Assembly: GCF_000332455.1 (NCBI RefSeq)
Contig: NZ_AOGY02000027.1
Location: 62,001-126,000 of the forward strand
From: Leptospira vanthielii serovar Holland str. Waz Holland = ATCC 700522
Lineage (GTDB): Bacteria; Spirochaetota; Leptospiria; Leptospirales; Leptospiraceae
Direction of reading: 5' to 3'
Length of the DNA stretch: 64,000 nt
Shown one piece after another: positions 8,446-16,751 of the stretch; the first letter of the stretch is position 1, and each line of letters opens with the position of its first letter. The translations under genes were made by a program, and so were the position numbers. Below the pieces are notes generated by a model. The model was not told where the DNA came from. It was given only the letters and a program-made list of their open reading frames with translations, and ran no database searches.

Positions 8446-9597
8446 TTGGCTCAGGTTCTTTATTATCTAGACTCACTTTTTGAGTATAGATTACCTCTTA
8501 ATCCCTTAAATTTAGATTCCTCCCTCAAACGGAGGAATCGTTGTTTAGAGAAGATGTTCTTTCCTATTTCTCATGAGGAAGATTTTGTCCTCGTAGAAGA
8601 GTTACCGAGTGAGGAACTCTTTACCCATTGGAAGGCTGCGGGCCTCACACCAGGCACTCCCGTCCAAGATGGTTCCCTTCTTGGAGACGTGAACCTTGTC
8701 GAATGGGGATGTAGGAACGAATGGTATGAAGGAAGGCTAATCGAAGATCCCATTCGTATTGAAACTTCTCGTTATCTCAATTCCAAAATCACACAGCTTG
8801 ATTTTCGAAAACACCATTCCCCTTTACCAGCAAAGATAATCTCCTCCGAAGAACATTTGTTTGCTGAACTGGAAGAAACCAAACTTCCCATTGTACTCAA
8901 AAGCGAATTTGGCCTTGCGGGAAGAAATCATATTATATTTAAGTCTGCTTCTGATTCCTGGAAGATGTCACAGGTAAATAAACGACTGTTTGGTTTTCCT
9001 ATTCTTGCTGAGTTTTGGGTCGGGGAGGAAAGGTTTTTTGATTTTTCAACTCTTTGGGATGTTCGGGATGGGGAATTCTTTTATCTCACCTCCACGGCTA
9101 TGCTTATTGATAAAGAAGGGGTGTTTCGGGGAATTCGCATCGGCGGCTCTGAGTTTCCTTATTCTGCATCCTTTTTACCTCCGGTAATGGACCTAGTTCG
9201 TGATGTGAAAGGACTGATCCCCAAAGAGTATTCGGGCCCTTGTGCCATCGATGGATTTTTATACAAAGAAGAGGGTAGGGTCCAAGTCCAACCAGTATCA
9301 GAATTTAACTTTCGTTATTCGATTGGTCGAATTCTCTTTGAAGTTCGTAAAAAAAGGAATCCAAAACAAGAAGTGATCAGTGGGATTTTGATTTTACCTT
9401 ATCCCAAACAAGGTTCGCTTGACGAGTGGTCTACCATCAAACGACTGGAAAAAGAGTTGGGTATCGTAATGGTTCTGCTAACGCCGGTTAGAGATCTATC
9501 GGGAAAACCTTACCAAAATACAGTATTGTATTTTGAATCCACGGAAGACAAAGAACCTTCCGTGGTGGAATCGATTTGGTTATCCTGGATGGACTAA
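8446..9597 (+). CDS. ATP-grasp-like protein paired with the DegT-like protein
   Basis: 383 residues read from a TTG at 8446, the base after the upstream stop, so translation is probably coupled. The region LPIVLKSEFGLAGRNHIIF (residues about 147-165) resembles the first nucleotide-binding strand and glycine loop of ATP-grasp enzymes. ILAEFWVGEERFFDFS and QVQPVSEFNFRYSIGR resemble the grasp and metal-binding strands (E.N.R). The N-terminal 100 residues look like a pre-ATP-grasp domain. ATP-grasp enzymes typically join a carboxylate to an amine or thiol through an acyl-phosphate. No substrate can be read from sequence. Family assignment is by motif pattern only and moderately sure; the start could lie further in. 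Confidence 0.65.
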   Translation: MAQVLYYLDSLFEYRLPLNPLNLDSSLKRRNRCLEKMFFPISHEEDFVLVEELPSEELFTHWKAAGLTPGTPVQDGSLLGDVNLVEWGCRNEWYEGRLIEDPIRIETSRYLNSKITQLDFRKHHSPLPAKIISSEEHLFAELEETKLPIVLKSEFGLAGRNHIIFKSASDSWKMSQVNKRLFGFPILAEFWVGEERFFDFSTLWDVRDGEFFYLTSTAMLIDKEGVFRGIRIGGSEFPYSASFLPPVMDLVRDVKGLIPKEYSGPCAIDGFLYKEEGRVQVQPVSEFNFRYSIGRILFEVRKKRNPKQEVISGILILPYPKQGSLDEWSTIKRLEKELGIVMVLLTPVRDLSGKPYQNTVLYFESTEDKEPSVVESIWLSWMD

Positions 9598-9624
9598 AAA
9601 AGAACGGAAATTCAGTCCTTTAAC

Positions 9625-10413
9625 TTAAACCCCGTCCCGATTGGATATAAATTCATGTTTTCCGTTGATCTCAAGTGTGGGATCTGATAGATTTCCTCGG
9701 CGTTTGATTTCCAAAATATCGGTATTGGTGAGAGGGAGTGTTGCCTCTAAACTCACAATGACTTTCTCCCCTTTTTCTGTCCAAGTGCACAACATCTTAG
9801 CGGTTTCGTAGCCCATCTCACAAGTTCCATCATTATGAAGTTGGATCCTTGCTATATTGGATTTAGTTTTCCACTTTCCGATGGCCCAAGTATTTTTGGG
9901 AGGAATGAGAGCTGAACCCGCCTGTTCTGAATTGAATACCAGTTCTGCTATGGCAGTGTTTTCTGAATTTGTTCCTTTGTATACTTCTTGGATGGTGAGA
10001 GAAATTTCTTTGGCACGGAGTTCGGATTTGAATTCTATCATTTGGAGAGATAAACTATCTTTCAGAGTTACAATTTCTTCATTTCCCTCTTCTGTGGAAA
10101 TTTTTAGTTTTTTGATTCGATTGTTTGCGGCCCAAAGTTTCGGATCGCCAAATCCATTGTAGATGGAGAGGGAACGAAAGTTGATTGGTGTTTTGTATTT
10201 GATTTGTAAGGACTCACCGATCCCTTCACCTTCCGCCCCTTCAACCCAACTGGTTTTGAGTTTTCCATCCATAACAAAGATGGGTGTGTATTTTTTTGAC
10301 TTTGGTAACAATTGACTGGAGGAAGTTATACTCGGAGGATTGAGTGGTCCGGCAAAGATTGGTAAGCAGATGGCGGCAATGAGTAGGGAAGTTTTTGAAA
10401 TAGAAAACTGCAT
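9625..10413 (-). CDS. Exported discoidin-like (F5/8 type C-like) protein
   Basis: About 262 residues. The ATG at 10413 is preferred over the TTG two codons upstream. It begins with a signal peptide (MQFSISKTSLLIAAICLPIF, cleaved near AGP). The central region reads like a galactose-binding jelly roll of the discoidin type: FVMDGKLKTSWVEGAEGEGIGE, then LSIYNGFGD, then RIKKLKISTEEG and EISLTIQEVYKG. The C-terminal part (from about residue 165) is a separate lipocalin-like or META-like beta domain beginning with AIGKWKTKSNIARIQL. It is probably a periplasmic or surface carbohydrate- or protein-binding protein. It does not share an operon with its flanks. Domain call is tentative. Confidence 0.65.
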   Translation of the reverse strand: MQFSISKTSLLIAAICLPIFAGPLNPPSITSSSQLLPKSKKYTPIFVMDGKLKTSWVEGAEGEGIGESLQIKYKTPINFRSLSIYNGFGDPKLWAANNRIKKLKISTEEGNEEIVTLKDSLSLQMIEFKSELRAKEISLTIQEVYKGTNSENTAIAELVFNSEQAGSALIPPKNTWAIGKWKTKSNIARIQLHNDGTCEMGYETAKMLCTWTEKGEKVIVSLEATLPLTNTDILEIKRRGNLSDPTLEINGKHEFISNRDGV

Positions 10414-10463
10414 ACACAAAATGATATGTATCTAAAATTTTGAGCAAGTAGGAAATAAATTAA

Positions 10464-10787
10464 ATGAATGAACCTTGGGATTACTACACAGTCTATGTCA
10501 CTTTTTCCTCAGAAGGGGAAGCAAAAAAAATCGCAAAAATTGTTGTTACAGATCGATTGGCGGCCTGCGCCAACATAGTTTCGGGAATGGATTCCATCTA
10601 CATTTGGAAAGATGTTTTAGAAGAATCAAAGGAAGTTGTTTGTTTATTGAAAACTACAAGTGAGAAAGCGGAGTTATTAATGCAGAGAATCAAAGAATTA
10701 CATTCTTATGAAACTCCCTGCATTGTTTTATGGCCTATTGTTTCAGGAAATCCTGATTATTTGGATTGGATTCGAAATTCTTTATAA
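10464..10787 (+). CDS. cutA: Divalent-cation tolerance protein CutA
   Basis: 107 residues, the usual CutA1 length. It has the ferredoxin-like CutA pattern: VYVTFSSEGEAKKIAK, then RLAACANIVSGMDSIYIWKD (residues about 30-49), then EVVCLLKTTSEK and HSYETPCIVLWPI. CutA forms very stable trimers and was linked genetically to copper tolerance; its molecular role remains unclear. Its last 31 bases overlap the convergent GST gene, so the two mRNAs are complementary at their 3' ends. Confidence 0.93.
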   Translation: MNEPWDYYTVYVTFSSEGEAKKIAKIVVTDRLAACANIVSGMDSIYIWKDVLEESKEVVCLLKTTSEKAELLMQRIKELHSYETPCIVLWPIVSGNPDYLDWIRNSL

Positions 10788-11494
10788 AACTCTCCGATTC
10801 TATCGAATAACACTTCGAATCCTAATTCTTTACGCCAAGTAAGAAAAGTTTCTGGCATTTGTACAGAGGCAAACCAAGGATAAGCGGGGGATTCTTTTGG
10901 TTCGGCAAGCATACCCATAAGACTTGCCACAGTCAAATCCACTCGGCCAAAAGAATTTCCGTTAAAATATTTACGGCTTTTGTAAATTTCTATCAATTCT
11001 TTTGAGCATTCATCTAATGATTGTTTTACGACTTCTAGGTTTTTTGGAGTGATTTTGTATCTTCTTTTGAGAGATAGAGCAATCAAATCAAAATGTTCGG
11101 GAGGTCCAACCGTATCACTGAGCGAAGCAGGTTTTAATAAAAACAACTTCCCTACAATATCTGGATAATCTAGGATGAAGTGATATAAAAGAGTTTGTAA
11201 ACTTTTTCCAATTTGTGTATCTACTTTCTCTTCCATCAGTTTTTCTTCCGCTGATGCTTTGTGACCAAATGCTTTTTCTTCAACTAAGTCTAGGATAGGC
11301 CCAGAACCTTGAATGACACTTGTCTCCGTCTCTAAAACTGGCACATAAAGATCGTTTACAAGTGGTTTTAAAGTTTGGATGTGTTGTCCAGGAACCAGCG
11401 GGTTTAGTTGGTAGGGGTAATTTGCAAGATCCAATGCCCATCTAGCTTTTTCAGAAAAATGAGAGATGGGGAAAGTGTATAGGCTTGAACTCAT
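10757..11494 (-). CDS. Glutathione S-transferase-like protein
   Basis: 245 residues from the ATG at 11494. A longer frame exists upstream, but its first 17 residues do not fit the family. The N-terminal thioredoxin fold reads LYTFPISHFSEKARWALDLA, with VPVLETETSVIQGSGPILDLVEE forming the cis-Pro and GSH gamma-glutamyl-binding strand (around residues 52-75). An all-helical C-terminal domain follows (residues about 85-240). Members conjugate or reduce electrophiles or act as thiol-dependent chaperones. No substrate is evident. The 3' end overlaps cutA by 31 bp. Confidence 0.75.
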   Translation of the reverse strand: MSSSLYTFPISHFSEKARWALDLANYPYQLNPLVPGQHIQTLKPLVNDLYVPVLETETSVIQGSGPILDLVEEKAFGHKASAEEKLMEEKVDTQIGKSLQTLLYHFILDYPDIVGKLFLLKPASLSDTVGPPEHFDLIALSLKRRYKITPKNLEVVKQSLDECSKELIEIYKSRKYFNGNSFGRVDLTVASLMGMLAEPKESPAYPWFASVQMPETFLTWRKELGFEVLFDRIGEFYKEFRIQSK

Positions 11495-11597
11495 GTGTCG
11501 AAGTTTGCAGATAAGAAAGCATTCGGCAATCAAGTTTTTTATCATGGAAAATAGATTGTCTTTTAAGTGTTCCTGTCTTTAATATGATTCCTGTTTT

Positions 11598-12803
11598 ATG
11601 AGATTTGGTTTTTTCATCTTATTTTTAGTTTGTCCTATTGGATTTTTAATTGCCAAAGAACATTCCGAATTCTGTTCCATGGACAGACTCTGTGTCATTT
11701 ACGTTCAGGACAAAACAGGAGTCGACATCTACTTCCAAAACAAAATTGCTATCGATGAAACTTACACAACTATCTCAGTTAATGCCACTTCAAAAAATAT
11801 GAAAAGTTCTCTAAAACTTCCCCTTGTGACAGTATTAAAAGGACCGAAACGTAAAAAACTGTTTCGTTTGAATGTAAACAAACCTAACAAACGATGGGTC
11901 TATCAAATCAAATACAAATGGATACTTGGTAATTATTCCGCATCCCATGATCCAAAAACTGTTTATGAATTACCCTTTGAAAAAGGTATGAAAGTTCGAG
12001 TCTATCAAGGTTATAAGGGAACCAAAAGTCACCAAGGTGACAACCGTTATTCGATCGATTTTGGATTGAAAGAGGGCGATTTGATTACAGCCGCAAGAGA
12101 CGGTATTGTGATCGATACGGAACAAAAAAATAACGAAGGTGGATTCGAAATCAAATACATCCACTCGGCAAATTATATAAAGATTCTCCATGAGGACGGA
12201 ACGATTGGCCAGTATGCTCATCTCCGTTATATGGGTGTTCTTGTCAAACGTGGACAACGAGTGACTGCTGGAACTCCCATTGGCTATGTTGGTAGTACTG
12301 GATTTAGTGATGGACCTCATTTGCATTTTGAAGTGTACAAACCGACTTCCCATTTACGTAAAAAAACAATTCCAACATTGTTTCGAACAGAGTCTTCCGA
12401 TGGGGAACTTGTTTCTGAAGGGCAACTCCATTGGCGAAGAGACCCAAACACAGCTTTGGTTAAAATTGTTTCGGATATGGAGGAAATCCAAATCTGTGAA
12501 TCGGTTCAAAATTTGGAACGTTTAGGATGTGATGTCACATCTTTTGCAAAAGGTTCTCCTCTCTACTTTTATATCCCTCTTTTGAAACCGTCGCGTCACA
12601 AGATACAAATTTCCGTTCGTAAAAATGGAACCTCTATTTTGAAATTGTATAATTGGGAGACAAATCCTGAATGGTGGGATACCTATTTAGATGTTCAGTT
12701 GGAAGATCCTTCGGAATCTATGGAAGGTGATTGGACTGCTGTAATATCTATCGATGGCGTTGTCCAAAAAGAAATAGAATTTCAAATAACGAGTGTAAAG
12801 TGA
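11598..12803 (+). CDS. Exported M23 metallopeptidase, first of a tandem pair
   Basis: 401 residues. A signal peptide (MRFGFFILFLVCPIGFLIA) precedes a beta-rich domain (residues about 22-130) and a LytM/M23 catalytic domain (about 130-250). The zinc ligands are visible: SHQGDNRYSIDFG (His and Asp), GQYAHL and GPHLHFEV. A C-terminal beta-sandwich of about 140 residues follows. M23 enzymes cut peptide cross-links in peptidoglycan in the periplasm. With all ligands present it is probably an active hydrolase. The next gene is a diverged copy whose GTG start overlaps this stop (GTGA), so the two are probably translated together from one mRNA. Confidence 0.88.
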   Translation: MRFGFFILFLVCPIGFLIAKEHSEFCSMDRLCVIYVQDKTGVDIYFQNKIAIDETYTTISVNATSKNMKSSLKLPLVTVLKGPKRKKLFRLNVNKPNKRWVYQIKYKWILGNYSASHDPKTVYELPFEKGMKVRVYQGYKGTKSHQGDNRYSIDFGLKEGDLITAARDGIVIDTEQKNNEGGFEIKYIHSANYIKILHEDGTIGQYAHLRYMGVLVKRGQRVTAGTPIGYVGSTGFSDGPHLHFEVYKPTSHLRKKTIPTLFRTESSDGELVSEGQLHWRRDPNTALVKIVSDMEEIQICESVQNLERLGCDVTSFAKGSPLYFYIPLLKPSRHKIQISVRKNGTSILKLYNWETNPEWWDTYLDVQLEDPSESMEGDWTAVISIDGVVQKEIEFQITSVK

Positions 12804-13999
12804 CCAGGTTTTTATTTAGTATATTGTGCTTTGGTTTTTTCTTTGGGTTGTATGCGGAATCGAATGTTACCGAAGAATGTAATCAAGAATGGATTTGTCT
12901 TATCCAAACGAAGGACGAGGATGGAATTGAGTTATCAATTCGTAACCACAATCCTAATCCTAAAATTACAAATTCAGTTTTACTCAATGCCACTCTTATC
13001 AATTTTAAAACGGATTTAGTTTTCCCATATTTCGTTGTTGTAAAGGGACCAACTCCTGTTTTCATAACAAAATTTCTTTTGGAAGATAAATCAAAAAATG
13101 CCTTTCATTCTTTTTCTTTCCGAGTTCGGCCAGGGGATTGGGATAGCATACATGATGATTCTGTGAGTTATTTATTACCTTTCGGCCCAGAAATTCGAGC
13201 AAAGGTTGTACAAGGATACAATGGATCGGTTACACATTTTGGTAATTTTGCCTATTCGATCGATTTTGGAATTCCTGTCGGCACTCCCGTACATGCAGCA
13301 AGGAAAGGTTATGTGATGGCAACGGAAGCTCGTTATTCGGAAGGTGGGTTTCGAAGGGATTTGTTATCAAAGGCAAATTTTATCATTATCCAACATGAGG
13401 ATGGAACTTTGGGAAATTATGCTCACCTAATGAAAAATGGTGTTGTTGTAAAATTGGGAGATGTGGTAGACGCAGGTCAATTGATTGGATACTCGGGTAA
13501 TACTGGTTATACGCAAGGCCCGCATCTGCATTTTGAAGTACACAAACCAAATCGTCAATTGGAAGTAACAACAATCCCAACTGTTTTTAGAACACAATAT
13601 TCCGACAGGGACACTTTAAATGAATATTATATGTATTGGCATCCGCGTTTAGGAATCGATACCAAAACAGACATACTAGAAGAAGACATTCAAATTTGTA
13701 AGTTAACAACAAAACGAGAAAAGACACAATGTGGTGAAAACTCTTTTCAATTGGGAGAAAACTTTTTGGTCTCCTTGGAATTTGTGAGACCAGGAAACCA
13801 ACGGATCGAAGTGGATATATCTATTGATGGAAAGGGTTTTGAGCCTATGAAACTGGATTGGGTTGCTCAAAGGAATTTGGCTTTTGAAGGCAGATACCTT
13901 TCCATTGCAAATAACCCCAAATTTATTGGTCGTTGGAAGGTCCGAGTGAGGGTCAATGGAGAGGAAAAAAAGATTCTTTTTTTTGATGTAAAAGCATAA
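12800..13999 (+). CDS. Exported M23 metallopeptidase, second of a tandem pair
   Basis: 399 residues from a GTG at 12800 that overlaps the upstream TGA. This start gives a clean signal peptide (TRFLFSILCFGFFFGLYAE), whereas the longer in-frame reading has none. Domain order matches the preceding gene: a beta domain, then M23 with THFGNFAYSIDFGIPVG, LGNYAHL and GPHLHFEV, then a C-terminal beta domain. The zinc ligands are conserved. The two proteins share layout but have diverged clearly, which indicates an old tandem duplication. A strong terminator lies 70 bp downstream, closing the two-gene unit. Confidence 0.86.
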   Translation: MTRFLFSILCFGFFFGLYAESNVTEECNQEWICLIQTKDEDGIELSIRNHNPNPKITNSVLLNATLINFKTDLVFPYFVVVKGPTPVFITKFLLEDKSKNAFHSFSFRVRPGDWDSIHDDSVSYLLPFGPEIRAKVVQGYNGSVTHFGNFAYSIDFGIPVGTPVHAARKGYVMATEARYSEGGFRRDLLSKANFIIIQHEDGTLGNYAHLMKNGVVVKLGDVVDAGQLIGYSGNTGYTQGPHLHFEVHKPNRQLEVTTIPTVFRTQYSDRDTLNEYYMYWHPRLGIDTKTDILEEDIQICKLTTKREKTQCGENSFQLGENFLVSLEFVRPGNQRIEVDISIDGKGFEPMKLDWVAQRNLAFEGRYLSIANNPKFIGRWKVRVRVNGEEKKILFFDVKA

Positions 14000-14068
14000 T
14001 CGTTTGACAAGTAAATGTATGTATAGTAGATTGGCTGTGGGCTTTCCAAGACCTTTTGGTCGTTCTAC

Positions 14069-14094
14069 TGGGGGTGCAAACCCCCATCTTTTTT
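14069..14094 (+). terminator. Rho-independent terminator of the M23 gene pair
   Basis: TGGGGGT (14069-14075), a GCAA tetraloop of the GNRA type, ACCCCCA (14080-14086), then TCTTTTTT. A smaller hairpin, GACC-TTTT-GGTC, lies just upstream at 14050-14061. Confidence 0.9.
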
Positions 14095-14153
14095 CGCACC
14101 TAATTACAGAAACATCTTCCCATTTTTGAATCCTGCCCTAGTTTGAGATTCCT

Positions 14154-14534
14154 ATGGAAATGGATGAATCTTTGAATGTACTCGGCGGACCTCTGACACC
14201 TTGCTCCACTCATCCTCTGACTGGTTTTTTCCGGGATGGATGTTGTAATACATCCGATGATGACGTTGGCTCTCATACAGTTTGTGTCCTGGCCACAGAA
14301 GAATTTTTAGAATCGCAAAAACAAAGTGGCAATGACCTCATCACACCTTGGCCACAGTACGCCTTTCCTGGTGTCAAACCAGGAGAACGTTGGTGCCTTT
14401 GCGCCTCTAGATGGTTAGAGGCTTACCGCAACGGGGTTCCTCCCAAGGTTTTTTTGGAGTCCACCCACAAACGAGCGTTAGAGATCATTCCTTTGGAGTT
14501 ACTCGAGAGGTTTGCCGCTGACGGTTTCGATTAG
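14154..14534 (+). CDS. DUF2237 family protein
   Basis: 126 residues matching the short, cysteine-rich DUF2237 family over its whole length: NVLGGPLTPCSTHPLTGFFR, DGCCNTSDDDVGSHTVC, GNDLITPWPQYAFPG and GERWCLCASRWLEA. Five conserved cysteines and paired His/Asp residues suggest metal or cofactor binding, but no function is established. No signal peptide, so probably cytoplasmic. It is preceded by the M23-pair terminator and must have its own promoter. Its last four bases overlap the convergent phospholipase-like gene. Confidence 0.85.
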   Translation: MEMDESLNVLGGPLTPCSTHPLTGFFRDGCCNTSDDDVGSHTVCVLATEEFLESQKQSGNDLITPWPQYAFPGVKPGERWCLCASRWLEAYRNGVPPKVFLESTHKRALEIIPLELLERFAADGFD

Positions 14535-15784
14535 TTTGTTTTAAGAGCATCCAAATAGGCTCTTGTGTGTTTGGATGTATTTCTTAGCAAAGAACCAAGG
14601 ATGTTATGAATTGGATGGTTTGGTTCATATAGGGTTTCGTATTTCGGAATTTCTAAATGTTCCAATTGTTCATCCATTGGTTCTCCGGCATCATAAGCTT
14701 CTTTACAGACGTTACCTCGCAAAACATCCATTCCCTGCCATTCGGTCTGATCCTTTGCTGAAAATCCAGTGATGGAACTTGCTACAGAGTGATTCCAGTT
14801 TTTTGTTTCAATCAAGTTCCGAATCAAATAGTATTGGTATTCTTCGATCAAAGTATGTCTTCCTGAAACAAATCGAATCATATTCTCTTTTGGGGATTGG
14901 TATCCAACAATGGATACAAGTTGTACGCCAATTTGTTTGGCTGCGCTAACTCTTGGTAGTACAGAGGAATGGTAAGGTTGTGTGAGGTCCTGGATGTAAT
15001 GCAGGGCCCAACCAGCAAAACGGTATCCCCAATAAGGATGGCCTGTTCGGAATGCTAAATTAGAAAGTTCTGTAAATTGGTGGATCCGGTATTCAGGATA
15101 GGTTTTTTTTAAGAATCCTGCAAGGGCAAAAATGATTCCAGGTTCATAAAAGAAACCCATGTGGAATGGTGCCTGTGAGGAAAATTCTACTGCTGGATTT
15201 CCAAATGGTTGGCTTCCAAACCCATAAATTTTTCCCACTTCACTTCCACTATCCTCAAACAAATACAAATCTAAATCATAATCAGGTTCATCTGTTGCCG
15301 AAATCAAAACTTCATCAGCACCGATGATTTGACCTTCTTGTAAGGATAAAAAAGTTTCGTTTCCCAACTTCCCTTTGTCATTCAGTGTTGTCAGTTGGTC
15401 CAAAGGAAGTTTGGTTCCATTTCTTTTGGGAACTGATTGGATGTACAACGCTGCTTTGTGGTTTGGATTGACCCGAAGGGCTTTATAAAAACTGACAACA
15501 AGGTCTGCATCCTTTGTAGTTTTTGAAAATTTTAAACTATCGTTTGTCGGAGTTAGATGGGGAAGCCGTTTTAGAGCCCACTCTTCAGAAAGAGACAAAC
15601 TGTCTTGAATTGATTCTTTTTCTTTTGCTAAAAAAGTTTTTAAAGATTCTACTTTGACTTTTGGAGAGTTTTTATCCTTCCAATGGTCCTTTAGAATTAG
15701 ATAGGTAATTCCAGCATGGTTGTTCCAGGCAAAGAGGGGCAGCGTAAAAGTTAAGATTACAATTGTTGTGATGAATTGTTTCAT
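14531..15784 (-). CDS. Exported zinc phospholipase C / S1-P1 nuclease-fold protein
   Basis: 417 residues from the ATG at 15784; a longer frame to 15829 exists but hides the signal peptide. The signal peptide (MKQFITTIVILTFTLPLFA) ends right before WNNHAG. In this superfamily the mature N-terminus is a tryptophan whose backbone ligates zinc, so cleavage at A|W fits exactly. Later ligands are in FAGWALHYIQDLTQPYHSS (near residues 265-285), with H..IEEYQYY further on. An acidic insertion lies near residues 150-190. It is probably a secreted or periplasmic phosphodiesterase acting on phospholipid or nucleic acid. It lies 5 bp after an SH3-domain gene on the same strand. Confidence 0.7.
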   Translation of the reverse strand: MKQFITTIVILTFTLPLFAWNNHAGITYLILKDHWKDKNSPKVKVESLKTFLAKEKESIQDSLSLSEEWALKRLPHLTPTNDSLKFSKTTKDADLVVSFYKALRVNPNHKAALYIQSVPKRNGTKLPLDQLTTLNDKGKLGNETFLSLQEGQIIGADEVLISATDEPDYDLDLYLFEDSGSEVGKIYGFGSQPFGNPAVEFSSQAPFHMGFFYEPGIIFALAGFLKKTYPEYRIHQFTELSNLAFRTGHPYWGYRFAGWALHYIQDLTQPYHSSVLPRVSAAKQIGVQLVSIVGYQSPKENMIRFVSGRHTLIEEYQYYLIRNLIETKNWNHSVASSITGFSAKDQTEWQGMDVLRGNVCKEAYDAGEPMDEQLEHLEIPKYETLYEPNHPIHNILGSLLRNTSKHTRAYLDALKTN

Positions 15785-15789
15785 AGAGT

Positions 15790-16632
15790 TTATTGGGTTT
15801 CCTTTTTTTGGAAGATGGTTCCGTTCCAAATGTATTCTGATTGGTAGTATTCGTGAGAATTTGAGTCATCAATATCGAAACTGTGAGTTATCTCTTGGAT
15901 TGTATTTGGTTTTCCTTTGATAACTTTTCGTTTGATTTTTGTATCTTCTGGTAGAGTTTCCTTAGGAAATACTAACCAAGACTCGGCGCAGGATGGAGGA
16001 TCACAAGATCCAGGGTTCCAAGAAAAATGCGAAACTAATTTAGCATCTGGTGAAATGGTAATCAATTGTTCGTTCGTATATCCGTATTCAATTTCAGAAA
16101 AAACTAAGTATGTTAATCCGAAAAGAAACTTAGGACTGGGTGAAAATTGGGATGCGGGGTAAATTTTGTGATCCCAGTTTTCATTGCTGACTGGACCCAC
16201 TTCCCATTGTGATTGGGAAAGAAGTTTGTCCCCTTGCATCAGTTTTAATTCGATTTTACCATGTTTGACACCCAAGTTTCTGCATAAGATTGTATTTCCA
16301 TCCAAAGGAAAGGAATAGTCAGCGACAAACCCTCCCCAGATATATCCGGTTTCATTCTCGGATTGAACTTGGTACCAATATTCTTTTACTGAATCTTGTT
16401 CCAAAATTTGGTTCGTTTTTGTAAGAATGGTGATTGAAGTCCCTATAGAGAGTTTCTTTTTGACCTTGGATTTTATATTGTCCGACTCTCTTAAGTTGAC
16501 ATTATCACCAAAGATGCGATAGGTGGAGCCAACGTTTTTTTCGTGGATATAATCATCCCAGTGATTTTCAGCAAAAATGGGGAAAACAAATATGATAAGT
16601 AAAATGTAGAGTAAAGTTTTGTAACCCGACAT
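15790..16632 (-). CDS. Exported SH3-domain protein
   Basis: 280 residues from the ATG at 16632. The longer frame to 16785 adds 51 residues with no signal peptide and overlaps the divergent gene, so it is rejected. It opens with MSGYKTLLYILLIIFVFPIFA, a signal peptide. A bacterial SH3-like domain follows: GDNVNLRESDNIKSKVKKKL, then YWYQVQSENETGYIWGGFV (residues about 45-110). Such domains often bind peptidoglycan or place a partner enzyme at the wall. The remaining 170 residues are beta-rich and unrecognised. It is 5 bp upstream of the zinc phospholipase-like gene and probably co-transcribed with it. Confidence 0.72.
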   Translation of the reverse strand: MSGYKTLLYILLIIFVFPIFAENHWDDYIHEKNVGSTYRIFGDNVNLRESDNIKSKVKKKLSIGTSITILTKTNQILEQDSVKEYWYQVQSENETGYIWGGFVADYSFPLDGNTILCRNLGVKHGKIELKLMQGDKLLSQSQWEVGPVSNENWDHKIYPASQFSPSPKFLFGLTYLVFSEIEYGYTNEQLITISPDAKLVSHFSWNPGSCDPPSCAESWLVFPKETLPEDTKIKRKVIKGKPNTIQEITHSFDIDDSNSHEYYQSEYIWNGTIFQKKETQ

Positions 16633-16751
16633 AGTGCAAAAAATAGGGAATGTACTGCGGTGAGTCGATCTCTTTTCCAAAGGAATTGTATTTTTCTCGG
16701 AACGATAGGTCGATAATAGTATTGTAGGCTTTGTCATCACAAAGGAATTGA

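Noticed and set aside
12731..12799. Start of the second M23 gene at 12731
   Set aside because: The added residues are charged, hide the signal peptide and lie inside the first M23 gene.
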